A DNA stretch of 64,000 nt from Siphonodentalium dalli (GCA_032622095.1 CP136067.1:49641899-49705898), one strand, 5' to 3'. Positions 1 through 12,005 are shown, counted from the stretch's first letter. Made by a program: numbers and translations. Notes: generated from the letters alone by a model not told the origin.

Positions 1-1026
1 GGCCAAAGTGTTTTGTTCCATATCTCCGGTTTACTTCAGTGGGCGTGGTTGTCCAAATGAGCCCACCCAAAGAAGCCGCCAGCATGTGCGAAATGAAGAA
101 CACCGACAGAACTTGGCCTTGAAACATAAGTGACGCCATGCTGATCACTCCAAATATGGAAGGAGTAAGGAAGAACCAGATCCGCGAGATTCTGAATGAG
201 TCTAACAAAATTCCACACGCTACACTCGTTACGAAGCTGGCTGCGAGAGACGACGGCACACTGTACTTATCGAAGTCATTCAAGCGTAAGGCTCGTGAAG
301 ATGTCGTGATATTATTCTCAGTAACTTGATCGACCGACGCGAGGAACATGAACATCCAAGCCAGGAAGAGATAGTCCTTAGTCCGAAGTAACCGAAATAA
401 TGAAGATTTCGTTTCGATCTTTGTGCTTCCTTCTGTGTTTTCAGAATGACTGTTGGTATGCGTCACTTTCGATTCCGAGTCAACATCTAGGACAATGGAA
501 TGGTCAGTTTGGGTTTTGGGCTTGTCGAGAATATGGAATTGACTTTTGTCCGAAATCGGATGATTCCCACTCCCGTTTTCTTTTATACAACAATTCTCAC
601 AGTCTTCACCAAACGTGAATATGTTCCGATGCGCTGAATCGAATGATCGTTCCAAATTTCGGGAATTGTCGTCGGCAGTAGATTTGTCATTCTCGATATC
701 ATCCAAGGAATCTGGTATCTTAATATTGATTTCATGGTCAGAAACGTTCCAGGGCCCAGCTCGAACTTTTATAGTTATCAAACAAACCAAATGAACGCAT
801 GTGTGGCAGAGTAAAAGTAAGAACATGAACCCAGAGAAGCTGTTAGCAGCGGCTTCTGTCGTATCAAGCCCTTGGTCAAAGACAGCGTAATATAGCATCG
901 AGAATATGACTGGTCCCCCGCCATAAAATGCATCTTGGATACCTATGATTCTTCCGGACCACGACTCTCCGAAGTTGATGATATTCGTGTTGAGCGAGGC
1001 GATGAATGGAAACATCGAACCGAAGC
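1..1026 (-). CDS. Transporter exon 4 (partial): helices 4 onward and central cytosolic loop
   Basis: An open frame of 1,026 bases from a TTTTCAG acceptor to the window edge. It encodes FGSMFPFIASLNTN and two or three helices, then about 120 hydrophilic residues rich in Asp, Ser and Glu that match the long central loop of MFS carriers, then the second-half helices (starting Leu-Leu-Arg-Thr-Lys-Asp-Tyr) and the signature RRYGTKHFG. The exon runs off the window. Competing open frames here on both strands are shadows. Confidence 0.88.
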
Positions 1027-4000
1027 CTGAAAATGACAAGATATTTGTACTCATGAAAAGGAAGCACATGCATGTCTTCCTCGTGACTGGACACTGTCTA
1101 TTTAATGAGCCTAGTGAGCCATGGGCCCTATACTATAGAATACATTTTTTTGAAATCTCAGCGTTTATTTGTGATTTACTAATTTTGTAATACATATTTT
1201 GTGTTCTATAGTATTCGACTGAATTGTTATCAGTCTAGTTCTTGCATTGTAGATTGAAACTCAATATATGACCATAACTATTTTTGTGCAGAATACGTTG
1301 ACATCCAATGACTTGTATGGTCTTTTTGGCTAACCATCTATATACTAGGATTCCCTTGACCGGAAAAATCTTTGCATTTGGTGGAGAAACGGGGGCCTGA
1401 AAATTTTCATCTTTTCATGTTTCCATAGTACTTGAACGCTACATCGTGGTTAGATATTGACAAAGTAAGTACTGGCTAAGCTGGTTCTATAGTATGGCAA
1501 TGTTACAACTTTTGTAAAAGTTCAGTATTATATTACAACTGCATAGGCTACATTTTTATGCCGTAATCACGACGATTCTCTGTGCGGATAATGGTGAGTT
1601 GGGATACTCTGGGTACACGTTCTTTGTAATGCGGTACCGGAATATAAATTTTAACCCATAATTCAGTGGTTTACGCTCAATTGAGTTCAAAGGAGATAGC
1701 CATGTCAGCTGCCTATTTTTTATAGAGATACAGTTGTCGGGCCTGGGGCTCAAAACAAAAATACTCTATGGAATTATGTAACTTGTTTGGACCGCATGGA
1801 TTTTTTTGTGTCTGTGTTTGCGGTCTAACCAAATTAATTTGGCCAATAGTGCTACTCAATTATTGCATAGCTACAAACTATGACGAATGTTCCATGAGTG
1901 AATTCTTAGAAAAAATCGGGGTCCCCTGATCCTTAACTTTCCAATGTAGCAGTACGTGTTGGTTTTGAACCAAATGGCATATGTGTGCCTAATTCCAGCC
2001 ACTTAGTTGGGTATAAATGGAAAGTACTTATAATTAGGTGTAGTTTAAATAGATGTTGCGATTTGAAAATCGAGGTTGGATGTCCCCTGAGACGCTGGAC
2101 GTGGGGGTGTATGTCCACATTTGAATTTCCAAATGAACGCCCCTCCTTGATATATATCGAAAACACCAAGTCCAAGTCAGCTATCGCATCGCCATCATAC
2201 AGAGGCGGAGCAATCTAACAGCCATGGGCACGGGTGCAACTATGAATTGGTTGGGGTGGGTGTGACATCATGCGTACATTGGATTCCCTATATTCCGCTT
2301 TAATACGCAATCGATGCGGGATAAAACATCTCAACTTCACGCACCGATGCTGGAATAAATTTGTCGCCGTGCGCAGTTGTGCTCAAAATAATCCCAACTA
2401 TCGAAACTAGTCACGCATATACATCAACTGAATCACTCACCAACTGACACAAATAGGCATTGCCATATCATTCGCATATATAATTAGAGTAATTTCCCTT
2501 GACAAAATAACAAGTTATTTATATGTGCGTGTATTATGAACGGTCCGATAGTACTTGATTTGCCTTCTTTTGTCATTTACAAGAAATCGCCAACGCTATT
2601 AGATTACGGTGGTCTATATAGTACTCACACGTTCTGTGCGGCTCTAATAAGCCTGCTATTACAAACATTTTATTCTATAGTATAGGACCCTACAATGTGT
2701 TATTGCTTGTAATCGTTATTATGTGACACCTCTCAAGTAAGCCACGGTCTATAAACATTCAAATATTGTCTTTCTCAAAATAAATATTGTGCGGTTGCAT
2801 GCCTTCAAAGCTTTATTCATAGCGTGCACATGTGATGCTACATACACACATCTGGCAATGGGTACACTATGGCGTTATTTCGTGGTTTGATTCCGATTAT
2901 TGATTATCGATTACACTCCGTTTAATATGGTTCCGTAAACGAACATACCGTAATCGTTATTTCGTGATAATCTGATTATGATTCGGTAAACGGAATCAGA
3001 ACATTCATAATGTAAACAAACCGAGATTGCCACACCTCGCAGTTTTAAAACCCAATAAAACATAAGAATCCGTCCTTTGGGAACAAATTATTGCACATTA
3101 TAAATGATCATATCAAAGTATTTAAATAACGGATACAAATTTGTGCTCTCGAGTGTAAACGGAGAGAATTTTACTGAAATTAACCATTATTTATAGTAGT
3201 AACGCTGGGGGGGGGGACACTTCAGTTGATGACGAAGCTTGTCAATTTCATCATGAATTTCATAATTCCATCCATAAAATGTCGCCCACAAGCCCACACG
3301 ATATCAACTAAACTCGGCGAATAACGTCATCACTGACCGAATTCACGTGAACCTGGATGTATATTCTGCTTCGTTCGTTATTATATGTTCCTTTTAATTC
3401 AAGAAATAATAGAATTATATTATATCTATGAATTATCAGATACATGTACTATCTGGTCTTATAACAATTCATCTTTAAAATGCTTTGTTTCGTTAAATGA
3501 AGTCGTTTCACACAGCAGTCTATGTAGTGCCGAAACACAGGCACTTGTTTAGGCCCCAGTGTGTTGTGCATTAGTTGGATATCAAAATATCATCTAGAAT
3601 CAGCTTAGCCCCGCCCCGTAATCAGTTTCTGATTCTCCCACGAAATAATGACTCTGTATATGTTGTACATTTTGAGTAATACAATTCGGAATGACCGAAT
3701 ATGTACAATTTGTTGTTGTATTTGCTTATGGATACGAACTGACACGCGTAATCGCGTGAATAATTCGTGACATATATTGATGACGAACTTGCTGGCAAAT
3801 GTCCATTTTAAAATAACATGTGATCATGAGACAGTATTGGTTGAAACTTGAAAGCATATTTATCGGTGTGAAGGTAGCATCAACATTCATCTGTAACTCA
3901 ACTCACCCGCCAGGAAGAAATATAAGATCACGAGATAACTTCTCGTTGAGTAAAATGAGATCATCCGGGAACTTGACCAGATCAGCGTGTAACTAGCCGA

Positions 4001-7000
4001 AGATAGCAGCAGACCTATCAGCGTCGAGCTTTGTGGACCGAACCTATCGTAGAACATTCCAGGAATAACGGCCACGCCCTGGCCGAGGTTCAAGAAGGCC
4101 GATATGATCTCCACTGTTAAAAAAAGATTAAAAATGTGCAAGGTATGCTCCAATATGCAAACTCTATTGACCGTGTTCATATATCAAAACGAATATTCTT
4201 ATTGTTTATTTACATACCTCTAACAAGACCAATTGCAATCTGTATAACTCTCTCTAATACCGCCGAAAATTTGGATCCAGTACATGTTTCTAAAATTATA
4301 GTAGTCAGTCTGACGATTTTGTGATATTCAGCCATATTTAGATTTATATGATCATCAGTTGAAAGATTTCCAAATTTAATTGAGGTTGTTTGGTTGAAAA
4401 TATCCACGAGTTGCAAAGGTTTAGAAAAATCAACCCAAACAAAAGGGGCGTGTATGGGTGCATTGTTGAAATACAGATGAAATATCAGAGTTAGCGATTA
4501 GTTCAAGGGAGGGATTTAGCTGGAAATTTCAAGTTGAACACCACAAAACGCGGCCATCAGCGTTTGGGTACTATATGTATACGCTCACCTTCTTTCTGAG
4601 TATAGTTGAAAGTCTCTTTCAGGGCGACAGCGTAAACGTTGAAGACAAAAGCGGAGCCAGTGACGCATTTTTCGAAACATGCTGTGATGAACCCGATCCA
4701 TAACAGCACTCGGAGACGCCGGGATAACCGCAGAGTTCTCTCACTGCTTTCACTTACCTGAAACATAGGGCGGCACTTTCATAATAAAAATAATACACGT
4801 AGCACAAGCTGGTGTGGTCGAATCAACCCCCCTCATTGCTAAAATGATGGCTATAAAAATACGAACTCTGAGGAATCTAGGTTCTAACACACATCCAGCA
4901 ATCAGATATCAGAAATATATTGGGGTAATTACTTGTACCTATTATTTAAGTTTATAATGTCAACTTCGTGAATGGCAAGTCACAGATATGACTGTTGCCT
5001 ACTGTTTATTCTTAAATCTTAATGAAATTATATACACCACACGGACCGGTCTTGATTAATTGGAAAGTTAAAGTTGGAGTTACTGTCTAAATATCTATCT
5101 ATACGTGGTTGGCGCGGATTCGAACCCCGACATGGGCGAAAATCGAGACCGATTTCAAGCTTGTTTCCAGTTGAGGGACATCTCAATGTGCCATTCTTAT
5201 CGATATATGCATGGCCATTTCGATAAGAAATGACAAATTTTCACGCTCACCAGTAAGCACATTTGAGGCAATGAACACTAATACTGAGTCCGTGCCACCA
5301 TACTTTGATATATATCTATTATCGATAATGGTCATTATATCGTTGTTATTATCGGGAATTTTTATTGAACTTAGTATACAGTTCCCTTTAAAGATACGGG
5401 CGGTGTGTATGCTATTAAAATATTCAGCTCCGTCAAAAACCGCAATAAACAGAAATAATAGTAAAATATAGACAGACGTTGTTCTTATACCAATCAGAAA
5501 TATGGCATAAACAGTATGCTATTGTCAAATGTTTTTCCTTTGTTATGTAAACAAAGCAAAAAACTATACAGAACCTGGCTTTTGTTTAGATCCGGATATG
5601 GTAAACATAGAGAGCGTTATTTGTTAATGTGTTCCTGGTATGGAAATAATAAAGAGCGTTTAATTCATTTGTGTGTGATTAACCAATAGAATTTCGCAGT
5701 GTTATGTAAACAGAAGGCCCTTGTTTACGTACACCATCGTACGTCTTGACGACAATATACTATTTACGCGCTAATTGTTTGGCATATGAACAAAACTATA
5801 TATTTTTTAATATTCCTTCCGTTGATGGCGATTTGAACATATATGATTATTTCTGCAACGAACGCCGTCCGTGCCTTTAACATCCTTCAAAATGAATAAT
5901 AGATCATTCAAATATATAATGTTATAACTGATGGGAGAATCCATTTGGTAAAGAATTGTCAGAAGATTGGAAATACATGGGAGAAAACACACACTGGGAC
6001 GTGGCTAGAAGGCCTGCGTAGAAATTTCCAACCGCATACCCCCCACCCAGGTTGGAACTTCCTAACTGGTACCTCAAGCATCCCAACTGTTGGAAATGGT
6101 CCAACCTGACACACCCTAAGGTGGAAAATGTCCAACTAAAGGTCATTTCAGACACAATTTTTTACCAGCAGAGTAGTAAAATATGCTACTTTAGGTCCAA
6201 AAAGGTGTAAAATTTCCAACAAGTGTTGTATCACCCATGACATTTCCAACTGCTGAGAATTATGACCAAAGGTTATGGTAGGCACATGCACACAACACCC
6301 TCCACGTCCCTATGTGTCCCGCATTAGTTAGTTAGTCAATTATTCCACTTTCAGGGGCATGCTCATACCTCGTTTAGTGAACATTCTTTAGCTTTTGTTC
6401 TACCACTCAAACGGATCCTCGTTTTGATCCAGCTTCGATCACCAACAGATGGAAGCTGGACAGACACTCGTCGATGTATGCCGTACATGGATGAACGCCT
6501 TGGTAAGGGCAATATCGAATGTCTTCTCTCGCAACGAAACCTCTTCTTTGGGGGCGATGTGTACCCGGGAAATGAAGTACTGTCGCGTAAACACACATGG
6601 CATGGTTTTGCAGGAATTTCCATGGAATTAGAGGAAAACTTCACGCATCTGAGACTCGTCCTTTCAGCTTGAGGTATGTCTATAATACAAGTGGCTGTCG
6701 ACGTGGTATAACTTTTGGTATCATCTGAATTCGGCGCATCATATTCACCCTTTGTTACCCTTAACAACAGACTGGGATCAGATGTCAGGTATTCGCTCTT
6801 GTCTGTGTCAATCTGGATAGCACTTAAGCCATATTCTCCTTTTGGTGAACATGCCTCTATTGAGTTTTCTGGGTTATCAACTGAATCGAGAGTCCATCGT
6901 ATTTTTGAAGGTGAAGGAGGACCCTTGCTTGGAAGTTTAAGCTTTGGTGAAAAGTCGTCTGATATAGCGTTCGTAGACGAGTTATTGGTTTCTTTGCCCG

Positions 7001-7619
7001 CCATGCCTATGGGGCTACCATCATCGGCTATAGCGTTGACATACACATGACTATTATCTCTACTTGATAGATTTCGTGGATCATCGTCAGGAAACACATC
7101 CCTTGCATGCAGATGACTGTTACCTTTGTCTGGCTTACCAACCGGAGCGTTAACATACATATCTTCCCCATTTCTGCTACGCGGATTGTAATCGTCAGAA
7201 AATATGTAGTTGACATACGAATTGCTGCCATCTTTGCAAGGCAATTCGCATCGATTATTGTGTACGTTCACATACGAATTGTCGCATTCGTCGCCTGACA
7301 AACTTTGTTGATTATCATCGTCGGCGAATACAGCGTTCACATAGATGCACGAATTGTTGTCATCTCTGTCTGACAAACGTTGTCGAGTATCGTCAAAGGC
7401 TGTAACCTTCAAACGTTCATTTTCGCGATCTCTTCTTGAAGAATCTCGCTGATAATCATCATCGAGTTGTGCGCTACCCGTCGAGTGATCAGGTCTGTTT
7501 GGTTCCAGCGTTTGATCTGTTTCGCAATTTCTTTCCACAACAGCTGTAGCCTCAATAACATGACCGATTTGATCCGGTGATGGAGAGTCTTCCAATCTGT
7601 ACCTCAATATCATTGACAT
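1..7619 (-). CDS. Nodulin-like major-facilitator transporter with long cytosolic N-terminal tail (partial, 3' end missing)
   Basis: Four exons join in frame: 7619-6369, 4757-4589, 4113-3907 and 1026-1, giving 884 codons before the window ends. Residues 1-417 are hydrophilic. The membrane part starts in exon 2 and carries the family hallmark of a Tyr-Asp-Arg-Phe-Gly-Pro loop in exon 3, a long soluble loop in the middle of exon 4, and the end motif Arg-Arg-Tyr-Gly-Thr-Lys-His-Phe-Gly, which nodulin-like MFS proteins have shortly before the last helices. Family members are plasma-membrane or organelle carriers; the substrate cannot be read from sequence. All donors are GT and acceptors AG, with phases 0, 1 and 1 matching across joins. 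The last helices and stop codon lie left of the window. Alternative families considered were SLC16 and SLC43, but the loop motifs fit nodulin-like better. Confidence 0.85.
1027..3906 (-). other. Transporter intron 3
   Basis: 2,880 bases with no coding signal. The right-hand part (about 2,990-3,600) is one copy of a dispersed repeat listed separately. A run of ten G residues lies near 3,207. Otherwise AT-rich unique sequence. Confidence 0.75.
2990..3600 (+). repeat. Dispersed repeat R3, copy 1
   Basis: Shares blocks with 9,180-9,630 plus 10,460-10,610, and in reverse with 17,830-18,440. Shared landmarks are CTCACAGTTTTAAAA-like and GAAGCTTGTCCATTTC-like words, and an ATTATCAGATACATG word in the first two. 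Diverged, with no coding capacity. Probably an old non-autonomous transposon; ends not resolved. Confidence 0.55.
3907..4113 (-). CDS. Transporter exon 3: helices 2-3 and conserved loop
   Basis: 207 bases, with an AACAG acceptor after a run of T and a GCGG|GTGAGT donor. It supplies the second helix, the conserved loop YDRFGPQSS and a third helix (Leu-Ile-Gly-Leu-Leu-Leu). The Asp-Arg-x-Gly pattern between helices 2 and 3 is the classic major-facilitator signature. It is entered and left at phase 1. Confidence 0.85.
4114..4588 (-). other. Transporter intron 2
   Basis: 475 bases of AT-rich sequence between exons 2 and 3. No repeat or coding signal seen. Confidence 0.75.
4589..4757 (-). CDS. 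Transporter exon 2: first membrane helix
   Basis: 169 bases, entered at phase 0 after a CAG acceptor and left at phase 1 through GAAG|GTGAGC. After the join with exon 1 the frame continues without interruption. It encodes a short basic lead (RLSRRLRVLLW) and a hydrophobic helix containing Gly-Ser-Ala-Phe-Val-Phe-Asn-Val-Tyr, the position of the first transmembrane helix in nodulin-like proteins, followed by the start of the first loop (Phe-Asn-Tyr-Thr-Gln). An ATG lies upstream at 4766, but it would need intron sequence, so splicing is the better reading. Confidence 0.82.
5095..5135 (-). repeat. tRNA-like box B remnant (SINE fragment?)
   Basis: On the minus strand the word GGGGTTCGAATCC matches the Pol III box B consensus GGTTCGANTCC. 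A T-stem around it has one mismatch. No convincing box A or full cloverleaf is present, so this is at most a decayed tRNA-derived element. Confidence 0.3.
6005..6260. repeat. TTGGAAA/TTTCCAA short inverted motif cluster, copy 1
   Basis: Repeated GTTGGAA and TTCCAAC words, often facing each other and separated by C- or G-rich spacers. The same arrangement occurs at 15,330-15,740 and 16,010-16,450. Non-coding. Confidence 0.5.
6369..7619 (-). CDS. Transporter exon 1: 417-residue soluble tail with YVN repeats
   Basis: The exon opens at ATG (7619-7617), immediately preceded by an in-frame TAG, and closes at a strong donor GAG|GTATGAG. It encodes a low-complexity acidic and Asn/Ser-rich tail. Tyr-Val-Asn occurs at residues 93, 116, 135, 155 and 193, each followed by a small or aromatic residue (A, V, Y, A, A) and then an acidic Asp-Asp patch; degenerate units near residues 171 and 215 have lost the tyrosine. 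The spacing of 16-23 residues indicates tandem duplication. Farther on lie RRHS (365-368), RRSS (374-377) and RRVS (383-386), which fit basophilic kinase sites, and a basic stretch leads into the membrane domain. No known domain is visible. That it belongs to the transporter is inferred from the exact phase-0 join to exon 2. Confidence 0.8.
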
Positions 7620-8543
7620 CTAGCTCTCTTATTCCCAACATCCACAAACTTTATGAATTCTCCCGCCCATTAGTAAAATCCACAGAATGAAACATACACA
7701 GGTGGGGTACTTTCACTGTGCATGCGATTTCCGAATACAACTGCACGTATGTAAATTGTAACATCATAATTCTGTCCGGTCGCTCTTTGCGAGTGGAAAC
7801 GTATAGCGTAACGACTAATATGATGCGACAAACTTTATTGTTGTATATATTAACATGCAAATATACAAAACTGACAACCGGGATTCCAGTTGAACCAGCA
7901 CACAGTTAATGTCGCAATATAAGCGTCATGTTGGTCGTAATCATAATGGGGAGTTTAAACTTCTAACTGCATTTTCTCGAAGAAGGTGGTTGGTACAAAT
8001 GGACTGTCAAATTACCACATCATTTGTATGAAACGAAACATACAGTCGGTACAGGTCAGCTGATGAAGCGTATGTAACCTTGATTACAGGTGTATTCTAC
8101 CATTTTTGTCGTGTGAAAGAAAGTAATTATCCTCTAAATTCTCGGGAACATCATAAGTTAATTGTACATGGTGGGTCTATTCACACGAACGGAAACGACC
8201 CCCCATAAGTGTTGTTCTTGGTGTCGGATCCCTCATCATATATTATATTGTAATGTTGCATTATATGGAATAAATACTGTCTACACCAGAGTTAAAAATG
8301 TCACTGGCTAATCTTCGTTAAGATATATTTCATAATTGTAGTAGTATACATTTCGATAAATGACGTAAATTGAATTCCCGTCCCCTTGTTTTATGAATGG
8401 AAACAGCCTTTCACATTATATTCATGTTCGTAAGTGCCTGCTAAAAATACAGATAAAAATGTTTGACCGCATTGATCCTCTTGGTATATCTGACCTCACG
8501 CTAGCGTTATTTATGAACCACTGCTAAACCACAATAATAAGGG
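7620..8543. other. 5' flank or first intron of the transporter gene
   Basis: About 920 bases without coding signal. If the transporter starts at 7619, this is its leader and promoter; if it uses the candidate exons at 12.5 or 13.9 kb, it is intron. The 3' end before 7619 has an AG but a poor pyrimidine tract. No clear TATA box recognised. Confidence 0.4.
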
Positions 8544-9009
8544 TATATGTGGCCCGCCATATCAAATCCAGTCGTAAGTCGGGATTTTTTTACCCTGTGC
8601 CAATGCATTCTCTTATATATGCGAGTCGACCATAGGTCGCCTCGCATATATAAGAGAATGCATTGGCCTAACAATCTTTTACAATTTTAATAATTTTTTC
8701 TTGTATTCTTTAACAATTTTATAATTTCACCCATACAGAGCCCCAGACAAACATGAGCAGACGACACTCTTCTATATGCTTCTATATATGTGTGGGGCTC
8801 CCTGCAGGGTAATGGATGCTTATTATTTTATGTCCTAAAAATTGTAAGAAACATTTATTTTAAAAAAATGATAAAAAATTGTTAGGCCAATGCATTCTCT
8901 TATATATGCGAGGCGACCTATGGTCGACTCGCATATATAAGAGAATGCATTGGCACAGGGTAAAAAAAATCCCGACTTACGACTGGATTTGATATGGCGG
9001 GTCACATAT
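8544..9009. mobile_element. Nested-palindrome foldback element, copy 1
   Basis: About 466 bases. The outer terminal repeat (TATATGTGRCCCGCCATATC) runs inward to an inner arm that is itself a near-perfect palindrome of about 67 bases (CCAATGCATTCTCTTATATA and its complement), so each half folds alone and the halves also pair with each other. The AT-rich centre with a CCCTGCAGGG-like core is asymmetric and lies in the orientation opposite to copy 2. No transposase. Flanking TA suggests a TA-target family but is not certain. Confidence 0.85.
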
Positions 9010-9179
9010 CAATTCATAGATATGTACGTATCCCCATCAAATACGATTCACATACATGCTGTATGCTTTATTCATGGATGTGTTATGATCAACTACACTA
9101 AAACTACACATAACAGTACACAACAGTTCGTCGAAAGATTAGGCCATAATCGTAATTTCGTAAGTTAGGGTCAATCGGA

Positions 9180-9630
9180 CATCCGGGTATCTGAGGTATC
9201 TAAGATTCACAATGCAAACAAACTACGAGTCCACCGCCTCACAGTTTTAAAAACACAACAAAACAGAAGAAACTGTTCTTTGGTGCTCATTATTATAACA
9301 TATAAACTACCAACATCAACGTATATGCAAAGGTGAAGTTGTATGTTGTCGAGTGGGGAGCGAGGGGAGCGGGGAGTGTGTTACTTCAATTAACCGTTAT
9401 ATTTGTAGACGCTGAGAGAGCTCTCCGCTTGAGATACTACATGGAGAAGCTTGTCCATTTCGCCCTGTTCACTTCATCCCTAAAATGTCAAAATGTCGAT
9501 TTTAACGAAACTAGACTAAAACAGCGTTATCGTGTTGCTTTCCACATTGACCTGATTCTTGAACCTGAGTGTGCCTTCTGCTTTGTTCATAACAATGTGT
9601 TTCTTTTCGATTCAAGAAAATAGTAGGATA
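9180..9630 (+). repeat. Dispersed repeat R3, copy 2
   Basis: Same blocks as 2,990-3,600 and, inverted, 17,830-18,440. The end block (ATTATCAGATACATG to the TGTGCATTA word) reappears at 10,460-10,610, so about 830 bases have been inserted into this copy. Confidence 0.5.
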
Positions 9631-11480
9631 TATACGCGTTATAAGCATGGCGTCCGTTTTATTCACGAAACAAAGATCACAAAGCTCAATCAACCCGAGA
9701 AAAATTACAATTAGTGATGAGTTTCGATCACCAATTAGATCCTGTTATTTATTGCTGTAGATATTGTTTATTCACTACCTGTGTCGTAAAACAGTCTGTC
9801 GTTGAATAAATGTGTATAATATGTTGGTGATGAGGGGGGGTGGGGGGGGGGGGGTAAATTAACTGCAGGATATCGCCCAAAGAGCAAATTCCCATGCAAC
9901 TCATCACCCCAATCCCACCCCCACCACCCAAACCACCACCACCCCACCACCACCAATTATTAGTACAATGTAACTCAGATTTTCGGAAAAGATATTAATC
10001 CTCTGGGGTTTGTAAGGCATTTCTGATCTACCAAATGTTTGCAAATTCCTCACATTCTAACAGATTCCATTCAATCAACGTAACTATTCCACTGAAGTTC
10101 TACTACTCGGCATTACTGTTCTGATTTCAATAATCAACGTGTAAAATCTTTGCGATAATGTGTCGCCCCTAATTGCCTCCAATGCCCCTATGTCCCTGCA
10201 TTTGCATGTTGTAAGAAAACATGGTATCGCAACCCAGATTAGTAACGCTCACCAATGGTGGAAATGATTATTTTTTTTAATGATCGGGAGTGAATAATTT
10301 GGGCAACCAATGCGTGCTCCGCGAATATAACGTATATGTCTATTTTAATCTCGACAAACCGTTTTACAGCGCAGGTGACGACTGAAAGATCTTTACAGTA
10401 AATAAAGGTCGGTCACAGGACCTCATTGCATAAATTCCATTGGTCCAGGGATGATTGGCATGTTATAACTATGTGGATTATCAGATACATGCATGTACTA
10501 TGTAGTCTTATGATAAGAATATTTTATTTCTTATCGCACGGTAGCTAGTCTCTACAATGCCGAAAACAGAAACTTTTAGCCCAAGTACTGTGCATTAATT
10601 GGAAACTAAAGCTTTGAGGTACATGTAGATCATGTTGTGGTTGTGATGCATCCCGCACCGGCGCTAAAATAAAAATAAAGGTTTAATCAAGGTTTTAAAT
10701 TAGTTCAAATACCCACATATTTGGGAAAATTAAAACTCCATAGATACATTATGCAAAGTTCTGATAAATTTCGACCGTTATACAAAACTTTCCGCCTCCG
10801 ATGGTGAGTGTCCGGGAATTTGAACCAAGAGACCGTTATAAATTCTTTACATATCTTCTTTTCCTCAACAATCAAACACAAAATAATTATTTGAAGACGT
10901 TGAGATAACCATAAATGAGAGGTTGACCGGCGTTAGGTACTGTAGTTAGTGTTGGTTGATAACCACCGAACTTGTTGTGTGACTTGCATTAACTCAAAAT
11001 ATAAACTGTGCTAGCATTGGGATTTGCCCAATGGTTATCATCAGACCTATGGTCCCTTTTTGACTTAGATTTTTTAATTCCATTGTTTTTTGGCTGATAA
11101 CTCCAAGTTATGTAATATTTCTGAAATGCGAGGAATTGCGGGAGGGACTTGTATATATAGTCATTACGTGTGTGAAGAAATATGTAATAGTTATATGCTC
11201 TTTTGTAAATTGATATTAGCCAGGATCAGCACGTACGTGTAACTTGCAACATGTATTAGTATGGTATTGCTATGGATATGCACTTGGCGGAATATTCATG
11301 TTATTTGACGGCTGCAAAGATACACGTGTTGAGATATCGGCCCAACTTGTAGCAGAACGAACAATAATCCTGTAGTAGAGTCCACAGTGCGACAGTCGAC
11401 ATGCTCAATCCGCTTAAATAAAAACACGGTCTTTTCGCGCAGATACACACTAGTCACCTGCTGCCAGAATAGTGTTGGCT
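9631..11480. other. Non-coding, low-complexity tracts
   Basis: A G-run cluster at 9,833-9,854 faces a CCACC-rich tract at 9,905-9,952. The displaced end of repeat R3 is at 10,460-10,610. No gene recognised in the rest. Confidence 0.5.
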
Positions 11481-11484
11481 GCTC

Positions 11485-12005
11485 ACTATATATTAGACAA
11501 TGCCATGAATCTCTACTCTGGTTAACTCCCGTAGAGATCATATTCCACCAGTATACAAAACCTTGGAACTTTTTGAAGTTTTGACAGGGAACCTTATAAA
11601 GTTGAAAAATAACGCAGGGAATATATTTCTTAGTTACTACCTGTTCCTTAATAATATACTTCACTGTAGGTGAAGGTCCGAACTTGGTCATTTCACGATT
11701 TAAGTGAATTTGTGAGCGAATTTGCTTTTCGTCGCTTACAATTATGGAATTTTTCCTGGGTAATTTTTTTTGCGATATCTGCTTACAAAAGTCACAGAAA
11801 AGCATGCAATTTCAAGTTGGGACCTTATCCTATATAGTGAAGTACATTACTAAGGAACAGATAATAACTGAGAAATATATTCTCGGCGTTATGTTTTTGA
11901 CTTTATAAAGTTCCCTGTCAAAACAAGCTTTTGTATTGGTGGAATATGATCTCTACGGGCGTTAGCCAGAGTAGAGATTCATGGTATGATCTAGCTATAT
12001 ATATA
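11485..12005. mobile_element. Foldback MITE, copy 1
   Basis: Arms at about 11,490-11,690 and 11,830-11,995 are inverted copies of each other, sharing CCATGAATCTCTACTCTGG, AGAGATCATATTCCACCA and ACAGGGAACCTTATAAAG words. One arm recurs as a single copy at 60,718-60,900. No transposase. The 169-codon minus frame across it is a by-product of the repeat. Confidence 0.7.

Larger units (their letters stand above)
4758..6368 (-). other. Transporter intron 1
   Basis: 1,611 bases between the tail exon and the membrane exons. It holds a tRNA-like box-B word (near 5,110), a block at 5,610-5,670 that recurs at about 40,165-40,225, a block at 5,885-5,965 that recurs at about 16,668-16,745, and a TTGGAAA-type repeat at 6,005-6,260. 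No extra exon seen. Confidence 0.65.

Noticed and set aside
6715-7050. 111-codon plus-strand gene
   Set aside because: Antisense shadow of the transporter tail exon.
11296-11805. 169-codon minus-strand gene
   Set aside because: Most of the frame lies in a foldback MITE arm that recurs in a CWF19L1 intron without keeping the frame.
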